A program made the translations under genes and the position numbers. Source: Micromonospora parastrephiae (GTDB lineage: Bacteria > Actinomycetota > Actinomycetes > Mycobacteriales > Micromonosporaceae). Taken from it: a DNA stretch of 64,000 nt. Of the stretch, positions 17,635-26,523 are shown piece by piece. The stretch is taken from assembly GCF_016802865.1 (NCBI RefSeq), contig NZ_JAEVHM010000002.1, forward strand, positions 1 to 64,000, read 5' to 3'. The notes beneath the pieces are model-generated. The model had not been told where the DNA came from. It did not search any database and saw nothing but the letters and a program-made list of their open reading frames with translations. Every line of letters begins with the position of its first letter. Within the stretch, counting starts at the first letter, position 1.

Positions 17635-18657
17635 TCACGAGCGTGCCGTGCTCTTCGGTGGTGCGGTGGAGCTGCGGATGACGAGACTGGTCGGCAGCAC
17701 GATCTGGCGCGGCTCCTCCCACTCGCCGGTCACCAGGGCCTTGAGCATGCGCGCCGCCTCGTATCCGAGCTGATACATCGACTGGTCCACGGTGGTCAGG
17801 CCCGGCTCGGTCAGTGCCGTCTCCGGGATGTTGTCGAACCCCACGACGGACAGGTCCGCGGGAACGGAGAACCCCAGATCCCTGGCGACCTCCAGAACCT
17901 TCAGGGCCATCCCGTCGCTCGCGGCGAAGATCGCCGTTGGCGGATCCGCCCGTTGCAACAGGGCACGCGCCAGCGGAACGGCCGACTCGGGATTGAAGTC
18001 CCCTCTGCCGATCAACGTCGGGTCGACCGGGACGCCGGCGTCGGTCAGCGCTGACCGGTATCCCTCCTCCCGCGACCATGCCGCCACGAGGCTGGAGCGG
18101 CCCGCGATGAATCCGATGCGCCGGTGGCCCAGGCCGAGCAGGTGCTCGACCGCGGCGGTGGCACCCGCGAAGTTGTCGGCCGTCACCGAAGGCGCCGTCG
18201 AGTCCCTTGCCGGGTCGATGGCCACGACCGGCGTCCGGCTGCGCACCTCGCCCCAGGGCGTGACGACGATGCACCCGTCGGTGAGGGTGCCCGAGAGGCG
18301 GGTCAGGTGCCGCCGCTCCCAGCCCTCCGAATAGGACCCGTAGAGGTCGCTGTTGGCGTAGATGATCAGGTCGAAGCCCGAGCGACTCAGCGCCTTCATC
18401 ACCCCCTTGAGCACCTCCGCCGTGTACGACTGAAAGCTGTGCGCCACGAGACCCAGAACATTGGTGCGGCTGCGCCGGAGGCTCGTGGCCACGAGACTCG
18501 ACTCGTAGCCGAGCTGCTCGATGGCCGAGCGAACCTGAGCCATCGTGTGAGCGCTAACACCGTAATGCCCGTTGATCACGCGGGAAACGGTGGCGGTGGA
18601 AACGCCAGCAACTCGGGCGACGTCACTCATTGTCACCGGCGCATTGACACCAGTCAT
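17635..18657 (-). CDS. LacI-family transcriptional regulator of the pentose/arabinoxylan island
   Basis: A 340-residue LacI/GalR regulator started at the ATG at 18657 (GAGGGAG upstream). The N-terminal helix-turn-helix reads TMSDVARVAGVSTATVSRVING with the hinge at about residue 50-60, followed by a periplasmic-binding-protein-like ligand domain (FAASDGMALKVLEVARDLGF, VGFDNIPE). Such proteins repress sugar genes until a sugar ligand binds. It is transcribed towards the esterase/ABC operon and divergently from GH51. Three related inverted-repeat sites lie between it and GH51 (18677-18728 and 19095-19118), fitting autoregulation and control of the arabinofuranosidase. The first codons themselves contain a LacI-type palindrome (18546-18559). 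Confidence 0.92.
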   Translation of the reverse strand: MTGVNAPVTMSDVARVAGVSTATVSRVINGHYGVSAHTMAQVRSAIEQLGYESSLVATSLRRSRTNVLGLVAHSFQSYTAEVLKGVMKALSRSGFDLIIYANSDLYGSYSEGWERRHLTRLSGTLTDGCIVVTPWGEVRSRTPVVAIDPARDSTAPSVTADNFAGATAAVEHLLGLGHRRIGFIAGRSSLVAAWSREEGYRSALTDAGVPVDPTLIGRGDFNPESAVPLARALLQRADPPTAIFAASDGMALKVLEVARDLGFSVPADLSVVGFDNIPETALTEPGLTTVDQSMYQLGYEAARMLKALVTGEWEEPRQIVLPTSLVIRSSTAPPKSTARS

Positions 18658-18676
18658 GCCGCTCCCTCTGGACTGC

Positions 18677-18728
18677 AATCGTTATCGGTTACGTTTCCAG
18701 GGTGTTGCCAACGTAACCGTTGACGATT
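18677..18728. promoter_or_regulatory. Two inverted LacI-type operators in front of the LacI gene
   Basis: The minus-strand reading of 18677-18695 is AACGTAACCGATAACGATT; the plus strand at 18710-18728 reads AACGTAACCGTTGACGATT, with 17 of 19 positions identical. The two copies face each other 14 bp apart, starting 20 bp upstream of the LacI-family start codon. They are good candidates for autoregulatory operators. A third copy lies at 19095-19118. Confidence 0.65.
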
Positions 18729-19094
18729 ACAAACACAAGACCCGTTCACCCTGACGCAACCTTCAGAAGCCGGTCCTACCAGGACGCATGCGCGTGCATG
18801 GCTCATCGCCCGTCGCCGCTGCGGAAAGGCGGACGGCCGCCACTCGTGGTGGCCGAAGTAGAACCTGATCCGGGCGCGGCGGTGCAGCCCGTCGACGTCG
18901 GTTCGGCACTGTGCGTCAGGGCCGCGTCCGCGCAGCGGTGGCGTCAGGCACGATGCGGCGAGCGCTCACAGCCTCCGGCTTCACGGTGATCATCCGGTCA
19001 CCCCAATCACCGTCACAACCTGCTGCTCCGGCCGCACCGGTCACGATGCCCTGCCCCCGGCGCGGCATTGACCACCGGCATCGTGTTCTCTTCC

Positions 19095-19118
19095 GTAAAC
19101 GTAATCGGTAACGTTTAC
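19095..19118. promoter_or_regulatory. LacI-type operator upstream of GH51
   Basis: GTAAACGT and ACGTTTAC are perfect 8-bp arms around AATCGGTA. The core AACGTAATCGGTAACG shares most positions with the two sites near the LacI gene. It lies 256 bp upstream of the GH51 start. The remainder of the 716-bp gap 18658-19373 holds no gene I can support. Confidence 0.6.
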
Positions 19119-19373
19119 ATAGATCGGCAACCTAATCGACCACCATCGTGTTGTCCAGAGCCCCACCGCCCTCCACCACCCCTCGGTTCCGGGCGCCGGA
19201 TCGCGGCACCGGGACCTCGCACGAAGGGAGCCAGCCCTGAACAGCCACCTCGACGGCACGCCGGAGCACCTGGCCGGCGCCGAGAGCCCCCTCCCCCACC
19301 GCCACGGGCTGCCAGCCCGGTCCCGACCGGACCGGCGGGCCGAGATCCGGCCGGCGGCCAGCCGGGAGGTCTC

Positions 19374-20897
19374 GTGAACACGGCGCGCCTGATCCTGGAC
19401 CCCCGCCGACGCGTCGCACCGGTGCCGCGCCGGCTCTTCGGCTCGTTCGTGGAGCACCTGGGTCGCTGTGTCTACACCGGCATCTACGAGCCCGGGCACC
19501 CGACGGCGGACGCGGACGGCTTCCGGGGCGACGTTCTCGCGCTGGTGCGGGAGTTGGGCGTCACCACGATCCGCTATCCGGGCGGCAACTTCGTCTCCTC
19601 CTACCGGTGGGAGGACGGCGTCGGCCCGCTCGACCAACGACCGGCCAGACTCGACCTCGCCTGGCACAGCCTGGAGACCAACGCGTTCGGGCTCGACGAG
19701 TTCGCCCGCTGGGTCGACAAGGCGGACGTCGAACCGATCATGGCGCTCAACCTCGGCACCCGCGGCACCGCCGAGGCCGTCGAGCTGCTGGAGTACGCCA
19801 ACCACCGCGGTGGCAGCCACCTCGCCGACCGGCGCCGCGACAACGGCGCGGCCGACCCGTACGGGATCAGGCTGTGGTGCCTCGGCAACGAGATGGACGG
19901 CCCGTGGCAGGTGGGTGCGCGGACCGCAGCCGAGTACGGGCGCCTCGCCGCGCAGACCGCGAAGGCCATGCGTCGCTTCGATCCCACCCTCGAACTCATC
20001 GCCTGCGGCTCGTCACACTTCGGCATGCCCACGTTCGGCACCTGGGAACGCGACGTGCTGACCGAGGCGTACGACGACATCGACCTGATCTCACTGCACG
20101 CCTACTACCAGCCGGTCGGCGACGACCTGCCCAGCTTCCTCGCCTCCGCCGAGGACATGGACAGGTACATCGACGCCGTGACCGCCATCGCCGACTCGGT
20201 GGGAGCGATCCGCAGGTCGACCAAGAAGATCATGATCGCGTTCGACGAGTGGAACGTCTGGTACCAGTCCGCCGCCCCGTCGACGCCGCCGAGCGGCGAG
20301 GACTGGCCGGTCGCGCCGCCACTGCTGGAGGATCACTACAGCGTGGCCGACGCCGTCGTCGTCGGCGGCCTGCTCATCAGCCTGCTCCGGCACAGCGACC
20401 GGGTGACCGCGGCGTGCCAGGCGCAACTGGTCAACGTCATCGCGCCGATCATGACCGAACCCGGCGGCTCGGCCTGGCGCCAGACCATCTTCCACCCCTT
20501 CGCCCGCACCGCCCGGCACGCGCGGGGAACGGTGCTCGACGTGCTCCGCGCCGGCAGCACGACGTCCACCGAACGCTACGGTGAGGTCGACGCGGTCGAC
20601 GCGGTCTCCACCTGGGACGAGAGCAGCGGCGAGATGACCGTGTTCCTCGTCAACCGCGTCCTCGCCACCCCCGCCGAGGTGACCGTCGACGTCAGCGGTG
20701 CCCAGCTGGCCGCGATCATCGAGTGCGTCACCGTCGGCGGCGCCGACCTGGACGCCCGGAACACGCCCGACGGCCCCGACCACGCCGCGCCCCGGCCCAA
20801 CGAGACGGCGCACCGCGCGGGTGCCGGCGTCCGGCTGACGCTCCCGCCCGCCTCCTGGACCATGCTGCGGTTGCAGGCCACGGAAGCGACCCTGTGA
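19374..20897 (+). CDS. Intracellular GH51 alpha-N-arabinofuranosidase
   Basis: A 507-residue enzyme of the usual GH51 length. The GTG at 19374 is chosen because GGGAGGT lies 3 nt upstream and because family members start close to FGSFVEHLGRCVYTGIYEP; an upstream extension to 19068 is low-complexity. The acid/base glutamate is E173 in CLGNEMDG and the nucleophile E292 in AFDEWNVWY. There is no signal peptide, so it acts in the cytoplasm on imported arabino-oligosaccharides and releases L-arabinose. It is divergent from the LacI regulator gene, with an operator-like repeat upstream, and ends at a bidirectional terminator shared with the convergent esterase gene. Confidence 0.94.
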   Translation: MNTARLILDPRRRVAPVPRRLFGSFVEHLGRCVYTGIYEPGHPTADADGFRGDVLALVRELGVTTIRYPGGNFVSSYRWEDGVGPLDQRPARLDLAWHSLETNAFGLDEFARWVDKADVEPIMALNLGTRGTAEAVELLEYANHRGGSHLADRRRDNGAADPYGIRLWCLGNEMDGPWQVGARTAAEYGRLAAQTAKAMRRFDPTLELIACGSSHFGMPTFGTWERDVLTEAYDDIDLISLHAYYQPVGDDLPSFLASAEDMDRYIDAVTAIADSVGAIRRSTKKIMIAFDEWNVWYQSAAPSTPPSGEDWPVAPPLLEDHYSVADAVVVGGLLISLLRHSDRVTAACQAQLVNVIAPIMTEPGGSAWRQTIFHPFARTARHARGTVLDVLRAGSTTSTERYGEVDAVDAVSTWDESSGEMTVFLVNRVLATPAEVTVDVSGAQLAAIIECVTVGGADLDARNTPDGPDHAAPRPNETAHRAGAGVRLTLPPASWTMLRLQATEATL

Positions 20898-20933
20898 ACG
20901 GTCGACGGCCGGTGCCGTGACCGGGCGTGGCCT

Positions 20934-20973
20934 CGGCCGCTCACTGATGGCTGACACCAGGAGTGAGCGGCCG
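20934..20973. terminator. Bidirectional terminator between GH51 and CE1 esterase
   Basis: CGGCCGCTCACT (20934-20945) and AGTGAGCGGCCG (20962-20973) form a perfect 12-bp stem around a 16-nt loop between two convergent genes. Confidence 0.75.
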
Positions 20974-20983
20974 GGGCCCGACT

Positions 20984-22558
20984 CTACCGGACGTCGACCG
21001 GTGCGCTCTGGGAACCGTTGAAGAGCTTGCCGCCCTGGTAGTGGGCGACCACCGGAGCGTCCAGGTCGCCGTGGACGGTCTTCCTCAACCGGGCGACACC
21101 ATCGTGCACCGGGGCCGACCCGAGGTGCGTGTCGCCCGCGTAGAAGTCGACCTTGCCGGCGGGATCGGAGGTGGTGGTGCTGACGGCATCGACCGTCGCG
21201 GTGGCGGTGACCCTGGTGTTGTGCGAGGCGCCGGCGGGTGCCACCGTGACGTCGAGACCGGTCGTGGTGGCCCGGAACGTCAGGGTGCGCAGGTAGTGGT
21301 TCAGCAGCGGGCGCCAGACGTGCCAGGTGTGCACGCCGGGCACGTTGTACTCGTCCAGATCGACGCCGGCGGCCCGCAGGGCGGCCGCGTTGCGCTGCGA
21401 GTTCTCGGCGATGTTGCCCAGCCGGTCCTGGAGCCCGGTGCCGATCATGATGCCGCCGGCCACCCCCCTCATGCGGTCGACCTGCTCCTGGGTGGCGGCC
21501 GGCCCGCCGGCACTCCAGGCGGCGTGGTAGCCGAACAGATCGGTGTGGTCGTACATGATGGTGTACGCCCGACTGCCACCGGCGGAGAAGCCGCCGAACG
21601 CGCGGTCCTGCGGGCGGGTGGAGACGTGGTAGTTCCGCTCGACGAACGGGAAGATGTTGTTCCGCAGTTCGTTGACGTAGCCCTCGTTGCCACCGGGGAG
21701 ACCGTTGAAGTCGGTGGACACGATCACCATCGGCTCCACGGCACGGTCTGAGATCGCGTTCTCCAGGATGAGGTGGGCCACGCCCTGCATCGTCCAGGCC
21801 GTCGAGTGGTCACCACTGCCGTGACTCAGGTAGAGGGTCGGGTACGGCGTGGCCCGCTCCGGGTCGTAGCCGTGCGGCAGGTAGACGACGATGTCGTGCA
21901 CCCCCGGCGGGTTGGTCGACAGCGGCGAGACGTACCGCCGGGACTCCAACCGGCCCATCCGGGCGACCGGCGCCTGGTACCTGGTGTCGTACGTCGGGAA
22001 CTTCCTGCTGGTCGGGACGTAGATCGTGCTGCGTACCGCGCCGGGCGCTCCCGGGTACTGCGGCTGGATCTGCCACGGGTTCGCGGGGTCGTCGTGCAGG
22101 GCGCAGCCGGCGGCGAGCTCGTTGGCGCAGTCATGGGTGAACGCGTAGCGGAAGGTGCCAGCGGGCAGCGGCGTGGTGAACGTCCACACCCCGTCGGGAC
22201 CCTTCCGCATGGCCTGGATGTGCCAGGGGGTGGCCGCGACGTCGCCGGGCTGCCACTCGGCGGGTGGCCGGGCGTCGCCGCAGTCCTGGCACGTGATGTT
22301 CTCCGGTCGGGAGTAGAACCAGTCGCCGTAGATGTGGACCTGCTGGACGTCCTCGGGCGCCCGGTACCTGAAGGTGACCGCATACCCGGTGGGCGGCTTG
22401 TCGGTGCGGGCGACCGTCGGGCCCAGGGGGGCGGGCGGAGCTGCCGACGCCGCGGGGGCGGCGACCGTTGCGGCGCCGACGGTGACGGCGGCGAGCAGCG
22501 AGAGCATCAGCCGACGCCTCGGCGCCGGAATCAGGGGACGGGGAATTGCAACGGGCAT
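20984..22558 (-). CDS. Secreted CE1 esterase with C-terminal Ig-like domain
   Basis: A 524-residue secreted esterase started at the ATG at 22558 (GAGGGAGCAGG upstream). A signal peptide with RRR and a hydrophobic core ends near PAASAAPPAP. An E-set-like N-terminal part contains CQDCGD and precedes the esterase D-like domain (YLPHGYDP, YLSHGSG, nucleophile S325 in GGFSAGG, histidine H410 in PGVHTWHVW), so the catalytic elements are complete. The last 90 residues form a bacterial Ig-like beta domain (PAGKVDFYAGDTHLGSAPV). Probable role: feruloyl or acetyl esterase acting on xylan side groups. It is related to the tandem esterase at 15282-17462. Its stop is adjacent to the terminator shared with GH51. 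Confidence 0.87.
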   Translation of the reverse strand: MPVAIPRPLIPAPRRRLMLSLLAAVTVGAATVAAPAASAAPPAPLGPTVARTDKPPTGYAVTFRYRAPEDVQQVHIYGDWFYSRPENITCQDCGDARPPAEWQPGDVAATPWHIQAMRKGPDGVWTFTTPLPAGTFRYAFTHDCANELAAGCALHDDPANPWQIQPQYPGAPGAVRSTIYVPTSRKFPTYDTRYQAPVARMGRLESRRYVSPLSTNPPGVHDIVVYLPHGYDPERATPYPTLYLSHGSGDHSTAWTMQGVAHLILENAISDRAVEPMVIVSTDFNGLPGGNEGYVNELRNNIFPFVERNYHVSTRPQDRAFGGFSAGGSRAYTIMYDHTDLFGYHAAWSAGGPAATQEQVDRMRGVAGGIMIGTGLQDRLGNIAENSQRNAAALRAAGVDLDEYNVPGVHTWHVWRPLLNHYLRTLTFRATTTGLDVTVAPAGASHNTRVTATATVDAVSTTTSDPAGKVDFYAGDTHLGSAPVHDGVARLRKTVHGDLDAPVVAHYQGGKLFNGSQSAPVDVR

Positions 22559-22612
22559 GTTCCTGCTCCCTCTTCGGCGTGTGCCGGACCAAACAGAATC
22601 GACAATCGCGGG

Positions 22613-24130
22613 TCATGCCATCCCTGATTCCAACCTCCCGTCGACTCGCCGGGGAATGGCGGTGTATCCGTCTCGCAGTTCCTCGGGAAGGATCCAGTCC
22701 GGGGCGTCCTGCCATGCCAGCGGGCGAAGGAACCGCCGGATCGACGTGGCGCCCACCGAGGTGTGCACGGCGTTTGTCGACGGCCAGGGCCCGCCGTGGT
22801 GCTGGGCCCACGACACGCGGACACCGGTGGGGTAGCCGTCGAAGACGATGCGACCCGCGCGGGCCGCGAGCACGTCCACCAGCCGGCGTACGACATCGGA
22901 GTCGTCCTCCGGCCCGCGGTGCACGGACCCGGTCAGCGACGATGGGACGGTCGCCAGGACGGCGTCGAGTTCGGCGACGTCGCGATACCGGACCACGACC
23001 ATGAGCGGACCGAAGCACTCGTCGGCGATCTCGGCGGTCAGGCCGGGCAGACCGACCTCCAGCAGCGTCGGCGCGACGCTGAACCCCGCACCGGGGTCGA
23101 CCTGGGGCCGCGCCGAGACACGAGCGCCGGCCTGCTCGAACGCCGTGGCCCCGCTCTCGTACGCGTCCCGGATCCGCTCGTTGAGCAGGACCGTGCCGCC
23201 CGACGAGCCCACCCTCTCCCGCAGCGTCTCGACCAGGCGGTCACCGCCCGGGTCTGACGGGACGAACGCCAGGCCGGGCTTGGTGCACAGCTGACCGCCG
23301 GACGCCGTGAAGGAGGCGAACAGCCCTTCGGCGACCTTCTCTCCCCGGTCGGCGGCCGCGCCGGGCAGGACGACGATCGGGTTCACGCTGCTCAGTTCGG
23401 CGTACAGGGGAATGGGATCGGGCCGTTCGTCGATGGCAGCCTGGATGGCGCGGGCCGCGCCGACGGAGCCCGTCAGGGCGGCCGCGCGAATCGTGGGGTG
23501 GCGTACCAGCGAGCGGCCGGCCTGCTCCCCGTACACGATGGCGATCACACCCTCGGGCCCACCCACGTCGCGGATGGCCGACCCGATCGCGTCGGCGGAG
23601 GCGTGCGAGGTGAGCGGATGGGACGGGTGGGCCTTCAGGACCGCGGGACAACCCGCGGCGAGCGCGGCGGCGGTGTCGCCCCCGGCTACCGAGAACGCGA
23701 ACGGGAAGTTGCTGGCTCCGAAGACGGCGACCGGCCCGAGGGGTACGAGCATCCGCCGCAGGTCCGGGCCGCGCCCGAGCGGTGTGTCGGCGGCGTGGTC
23801 GATGGCCGCCTCGACGTACCCTCCGTCGCGCAGCACCTCGCCGAACATCCGGAACTGGAGCGCCGCCCGCGTGAGCTCCTGGTCGAGTCGCGCGTGGCCC
23901 AGTCCGGTCTCCGCCTCGGCGGCCGCGACCAGGTCCACGCGACGGGACTCCAGCGACGCGGCGATCGCGTCCAGCATCTCCGCTCTACCGACCCTTCCCA
24001 GGCCGGACAGCCACTGCGCGGCCTCGGACGCCCGGGCGGCGGTCACCTCCAGCCCAGACTCGTCGGTCTCGGTGAGATCCGTCGCGCGACGTCGACCGTC
24101 GCGCGGATCAACCGTGCTGACCACGTTCAC
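22613..24130 (-). CDS. Alpha-ketoglutaric semialdehyde dehydrogenase (NADP-type ALDH)
   Basis: A 505-residue aldehyde dehydrogenase. The GTG at 24130 overlaps the TGA of the upstream FAH-family gene (GTGA), with GGAGAGGA upstream. Catalytic C282 lies in GGQLCTKPG, E245 in YAELSSVNP, and the oxyanion asparagine at 141 in FGASNFPFAF. The ASNFPFAFSVAGGDTAAALAAGCP block is typical of the ketoglutarate-semialdehyde dehydrogenase subgroup, which oxidises 2,5-dioxopentanoate to 2-oxoglutarate. This is the last step of oxidative pentose breakdown, which fits the operon: FAH-family dehydratase, enolase-family dehydratase and sugar ABC genes on the same strand. Confidence 0.88.
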   Translation of the reverse strand: MNVVSTVDPRDGRRRATDLTETDESGLEVTAARASEAAQWLSGLGRVGRAEMLDAIAASLESRRVDLVAAAEAETGLGHARLDQELTRAALQFRMFGEVLRDGGYVEAAIDHAADTPLGRGPDLRRMLVPLGPVAVFGASNFPFAFSVAGGDTAAALAAGCPAVLKAHPSHPLTSHASADAIGSAIRDVGGPEGVIAIVYGEQAGRSLVRHPTIRAAALTGSVGAARAIQAAIDERPDPIPLYAELSSVNPIVVLPGAAADRGEKVAEGLFASFTASGGQLCTKPGLAFVPSDPGGDRLVETLRERVGSSGGTVLLNERIRDAYESGATAFEQAGARVSARPQVDPGAGFSVAPTLLEVGLPGLTAEIADECFGPLMVVVRYRDVAELDAVLATVPSSLTGSVHRGPEDDSDVVRRLVDVLAARAGRIVFDGYPTGVRVSWAQHHGGPWPSTNAVHTSVGATSIRRFLRPLAWQDAPDWILPEELRDGYTAIPRRVDGRLESGMA

Positions 24131-25338
24131 AGCAGTCCTCTCCTTCCCAGATTGCCCATCAGATCGCGGACGCCGAACTGCCAGGGCTCGCACTCCTCCG
24201 CGTGCCGCACCCGGTTGGCCAGGGTGCCGAGCGCCGGGCAGGCGATCCGTACCACGTCGTCGACCTTGTGGGTGAAGCCCTCACCGGGACGATCCCGGTC
24301 CTGGATGGGCGCGAACATGGTGCCGAGCATCAGGACGGCGCCATCGGGATAGTGGTGGTGCGGGCCGATCAGCTGCCGCACCAGCGCCTCCGGGTCGCGC
24401 GACATCCGCGTCATCTCCGAGACCGCCTCCAGGTGGAAGCCGTCCACACCGCGGATCGTCAGACCCACCTCCAGCTCGCGGACCCGCTCCAGGCCGAACC
24501 GCTCGTCGAACAGCCGGATCAGGGGACCGAGGGCGCACGAGGCGTTGTTGTCCTTCGCCAGGGGAAGCAGGAGCGCCGAGCGGCCCTCGACGTCGCGCAG
24601 GTTCACGTCGTTGCCGAGGGTGGCGCCGATGATCCGACCGCTGGACTGGACGACGAGCGCGACCTCGGGTTCCGGATTGTTCCAGGTCGACGCGGCGAGC
24701 ACGCCGACCGGAACGGCGGTGCCGACGGCGGAGAGGATCTGACCCTTCGTGAAGATCTCCGCGTCCGGGCCGATCCCCACCTCCAGGTACTGACTCCACA
24801 TGCCCTCGGCGACCAGCAGCTCCTTGAGCCGCTGCGCCTGCGCCGAGCCCGGAGTCAGACTGTGCAGATCGACGCCGATGTCGGCGAGCATCCGACGACG
24901 GAGGTCCGCCGCGAGCGCCAGGTCCCCCCGTGCCCGTTCCTCGATGACGCGTTCGATCATCGAGACGGGAAAGGTCACGCCGGCGGCCTTGAGCGCCTGG
25001 AGGTCGACCGGCGCGAGCAGCCAGGGCCGGGTGCGGTCACGGGTCGCGGCACCGGTGTTGGCCAGGATCTCCCCGAAGCCGGCCACCAGCGGCCCGTCGA
25101 GCGCGGCCACCGTCGCGGCGGGATCGGGCAGCTCGCAGATGTCCCGGATGGTCGGGAACCGGTGACTGATGTCGAGGACCTCACCGCCTCGGACGGTCAC
25201 GGGTGAGGGGCCGTCCACGGACGGGTCCCAGATCCGGCCGATGAGGACGCTGTGGTCGACGTCGTCGGGCAGCGCCTCGGCGGCGGTCCCGAACCAGTCC
25301 GCGTCGGCGGCCCTCCCTCGGGGCCCTGGCACCGTCAT
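24127..25338 (-). CDS. FAH-family 2-keto-3-deoxypentonate dehydratase (XylX/KdaD-like)
   Basis: A 403-residue fumarylacetoacetate-hydrolase-family protein. The ATG at 25338 overlaps the stop of the upstream enolase-family gene (ATGA) and has GGGGAG upstream. The pattern LIGRIWDPSVDGPSPVTVRGGEV, HRFPTIRDICE, and the metal-binding ExExD-like region (MWSQYLEVGIGPDAEIFTKGQ, NNPEPEVALVV, LGNDVNLRD) matches the group that dehydrates 2-keto-3-deoxy-D-xylonate or -arabinonate to 2,5-dioxopentanoate. The product is the substrate of the aldehyde dehydrogenase encoded just downstream with a 4-nt overlap. Substrate stereochemistry is not determined. Confidence 0.85.
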   Translation of the reverse strand: MTVPGPRGRAADADWFGTAAEALPDDVDHSVLIGRIWDPSVDGPSPVTVRGGEVLDISHRFPTIRDICELPDPAATVAALDGPLVAGFGEILANTGAATRDRTRPWLLAPVDLQALKAAGVTFPVSMIERVIEERARGDLALAADLRRRMLADIGVDLHSLTPGSAQAQRLKELLVAEGMWSQYLEVGIGPDAEIFTKGQILSAVGTAVPVGVLAASTWNNPEPEVALVVQSSGRIIGATLGNDVNLRDVEGRSALLLPLAKDNNASCALGPLIRLFDERFGLERVRELEVGLTIRGVDGFHLEAVSEMTRMSRDPEALVRQLIGPHHHYPDGAVLMLGTMFAPIQDRDRPGEGFTHKVDDVVRIACPALGTLANRVRHAEECEPWQFGVRDLMGNLGRRGLL

Positions 25339-26515
25339 GAGCCGCTCCCCAGGTTGAAGAAGGACCGCTCGTCCCGGGGACGAATGTCGTAGACGGCGTC
25401 GCGGAACATCCGCATCGGATGCGGTGTGAACGGGTGCTGCTCGATCGCGGCGAGATCCACCTCGATGCCCAGCCCGACCCCGGTCGGGATGAGCACGTCG
25501 CCGTCGTCGGTGAGAACCAGCCGCTCGTTGGTGATCTCGGGGCGCCAGGGCACGTCCGTCGCCATGATCTCCAGGTAGCGAAAGTTGGGTAGCGTCGCCC
25601 CGAGCTGAAGTGTCGCGGCCGTGCTGAGCGGACCGCTCGGGTTGTGCGGCGCGAATCCCACATAGCTTGTCGCGGCGAGCGTCGAGATGAAGGCCAGCTC
25701 GGCGATCCCGCCGGCGTGCGTCACGTCGGGCTGGACGAAGTCGACCGCCTGACGGGCCAGCGCCGGCGCGAATCCCTGCCGGCCGTACCATCGCTCCCCC
25801 GCCGCGATGGGCACGGGCGACGCGCGGCGGACGTCGACCAGCGCGTCCAGGTTGTCCGGCGGGCACGGCTCCTCGAACCACACCGGGTCGAACTGGGCGA
25901 TCTCCGTCGCGACCTTGATCGCGTGGCGGACGTCGAAGCGACCGTGCCCCTCGACAAACAGCTCGACGTCGCGGCCCACCGCACCACGAACGGCGTCGAT
26001 CTGGGCGAGCACCCGGTCCAACTGCCCGGTGCTGATGGTCAGGTCGTAGTTCTCGAACGGGTCCCACTGAGGCCGCGGAAGCCGGACTCCACCGTCTTCC
26101 GCGCGGCGGCCGCGTAGTCCTCCGGCGTGACGGCTCCGGAGAACCAGCCGTTCGCGTACGCGCGCACCCGATCCCGGGTCGCACCGCCGAGGAGGCGCGA
26201 GACCGGAACGCCGAGGTCGCGAGCCGAGATGTCCCACAGGGCCATCTCCAGCGCGCTCAGCGCGGTCATGATGACCGGCCCGCCTCGCCAGTACCAGTCC
26301 CGCGCGAGTTCGTAGAGGATCTTCGAGATGCGGGTCGGGTCCAAACCCACGACCGCCTCGGCGACCTCGGCGATCGCGCCCTGGACGGCCCGTTCCTTGC
26401 CTTCCAGGGTGGCCTCACCGAGCCCGACGATCCCCTCGTCGGTGTGAACGCGCACGATGACGAGGTTCGTGCGGTAGAAGTCGACGACCAGCGTGTCGAC
26501 GGAGACGATCTTCAT
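25335..26515 (-). pseudogene. Enolase-superfamily sugar-acid dehydratase, frameshifted
   Basis: The gene starts at the ATG at 26515, 8 bp after the upstream permease gene, and reads a mandelate racemase/galactonate-dehydratase-like N-terminal domain (TDEGIVGLGEATLEGKERAV, ALSALEMALWDISARDLGVPV) up to GFRGL. From WDPFENYDL onwards the barrel domain continues in another frame (VEGHGRFD metal ligand, FEEPCPPDN, IAAGERWYG, VQPDVTHAGG) to a TGA at 25335. Inserting one base at about 26067-26070 (CTCAGTGGG where CTCAAGTGG is expected) restores a single frame of about 393 residues. Related enzymes dehydrate galactonate, arabinonate or similar acids. Either a recent inactivation, leaving the IlvD-type enzyme to do the step, or a sequencing error. 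Downstream genes overlap by ATGA. Confidence 0.82.
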
Positions 26516-26523
26516 GTTTCGGC

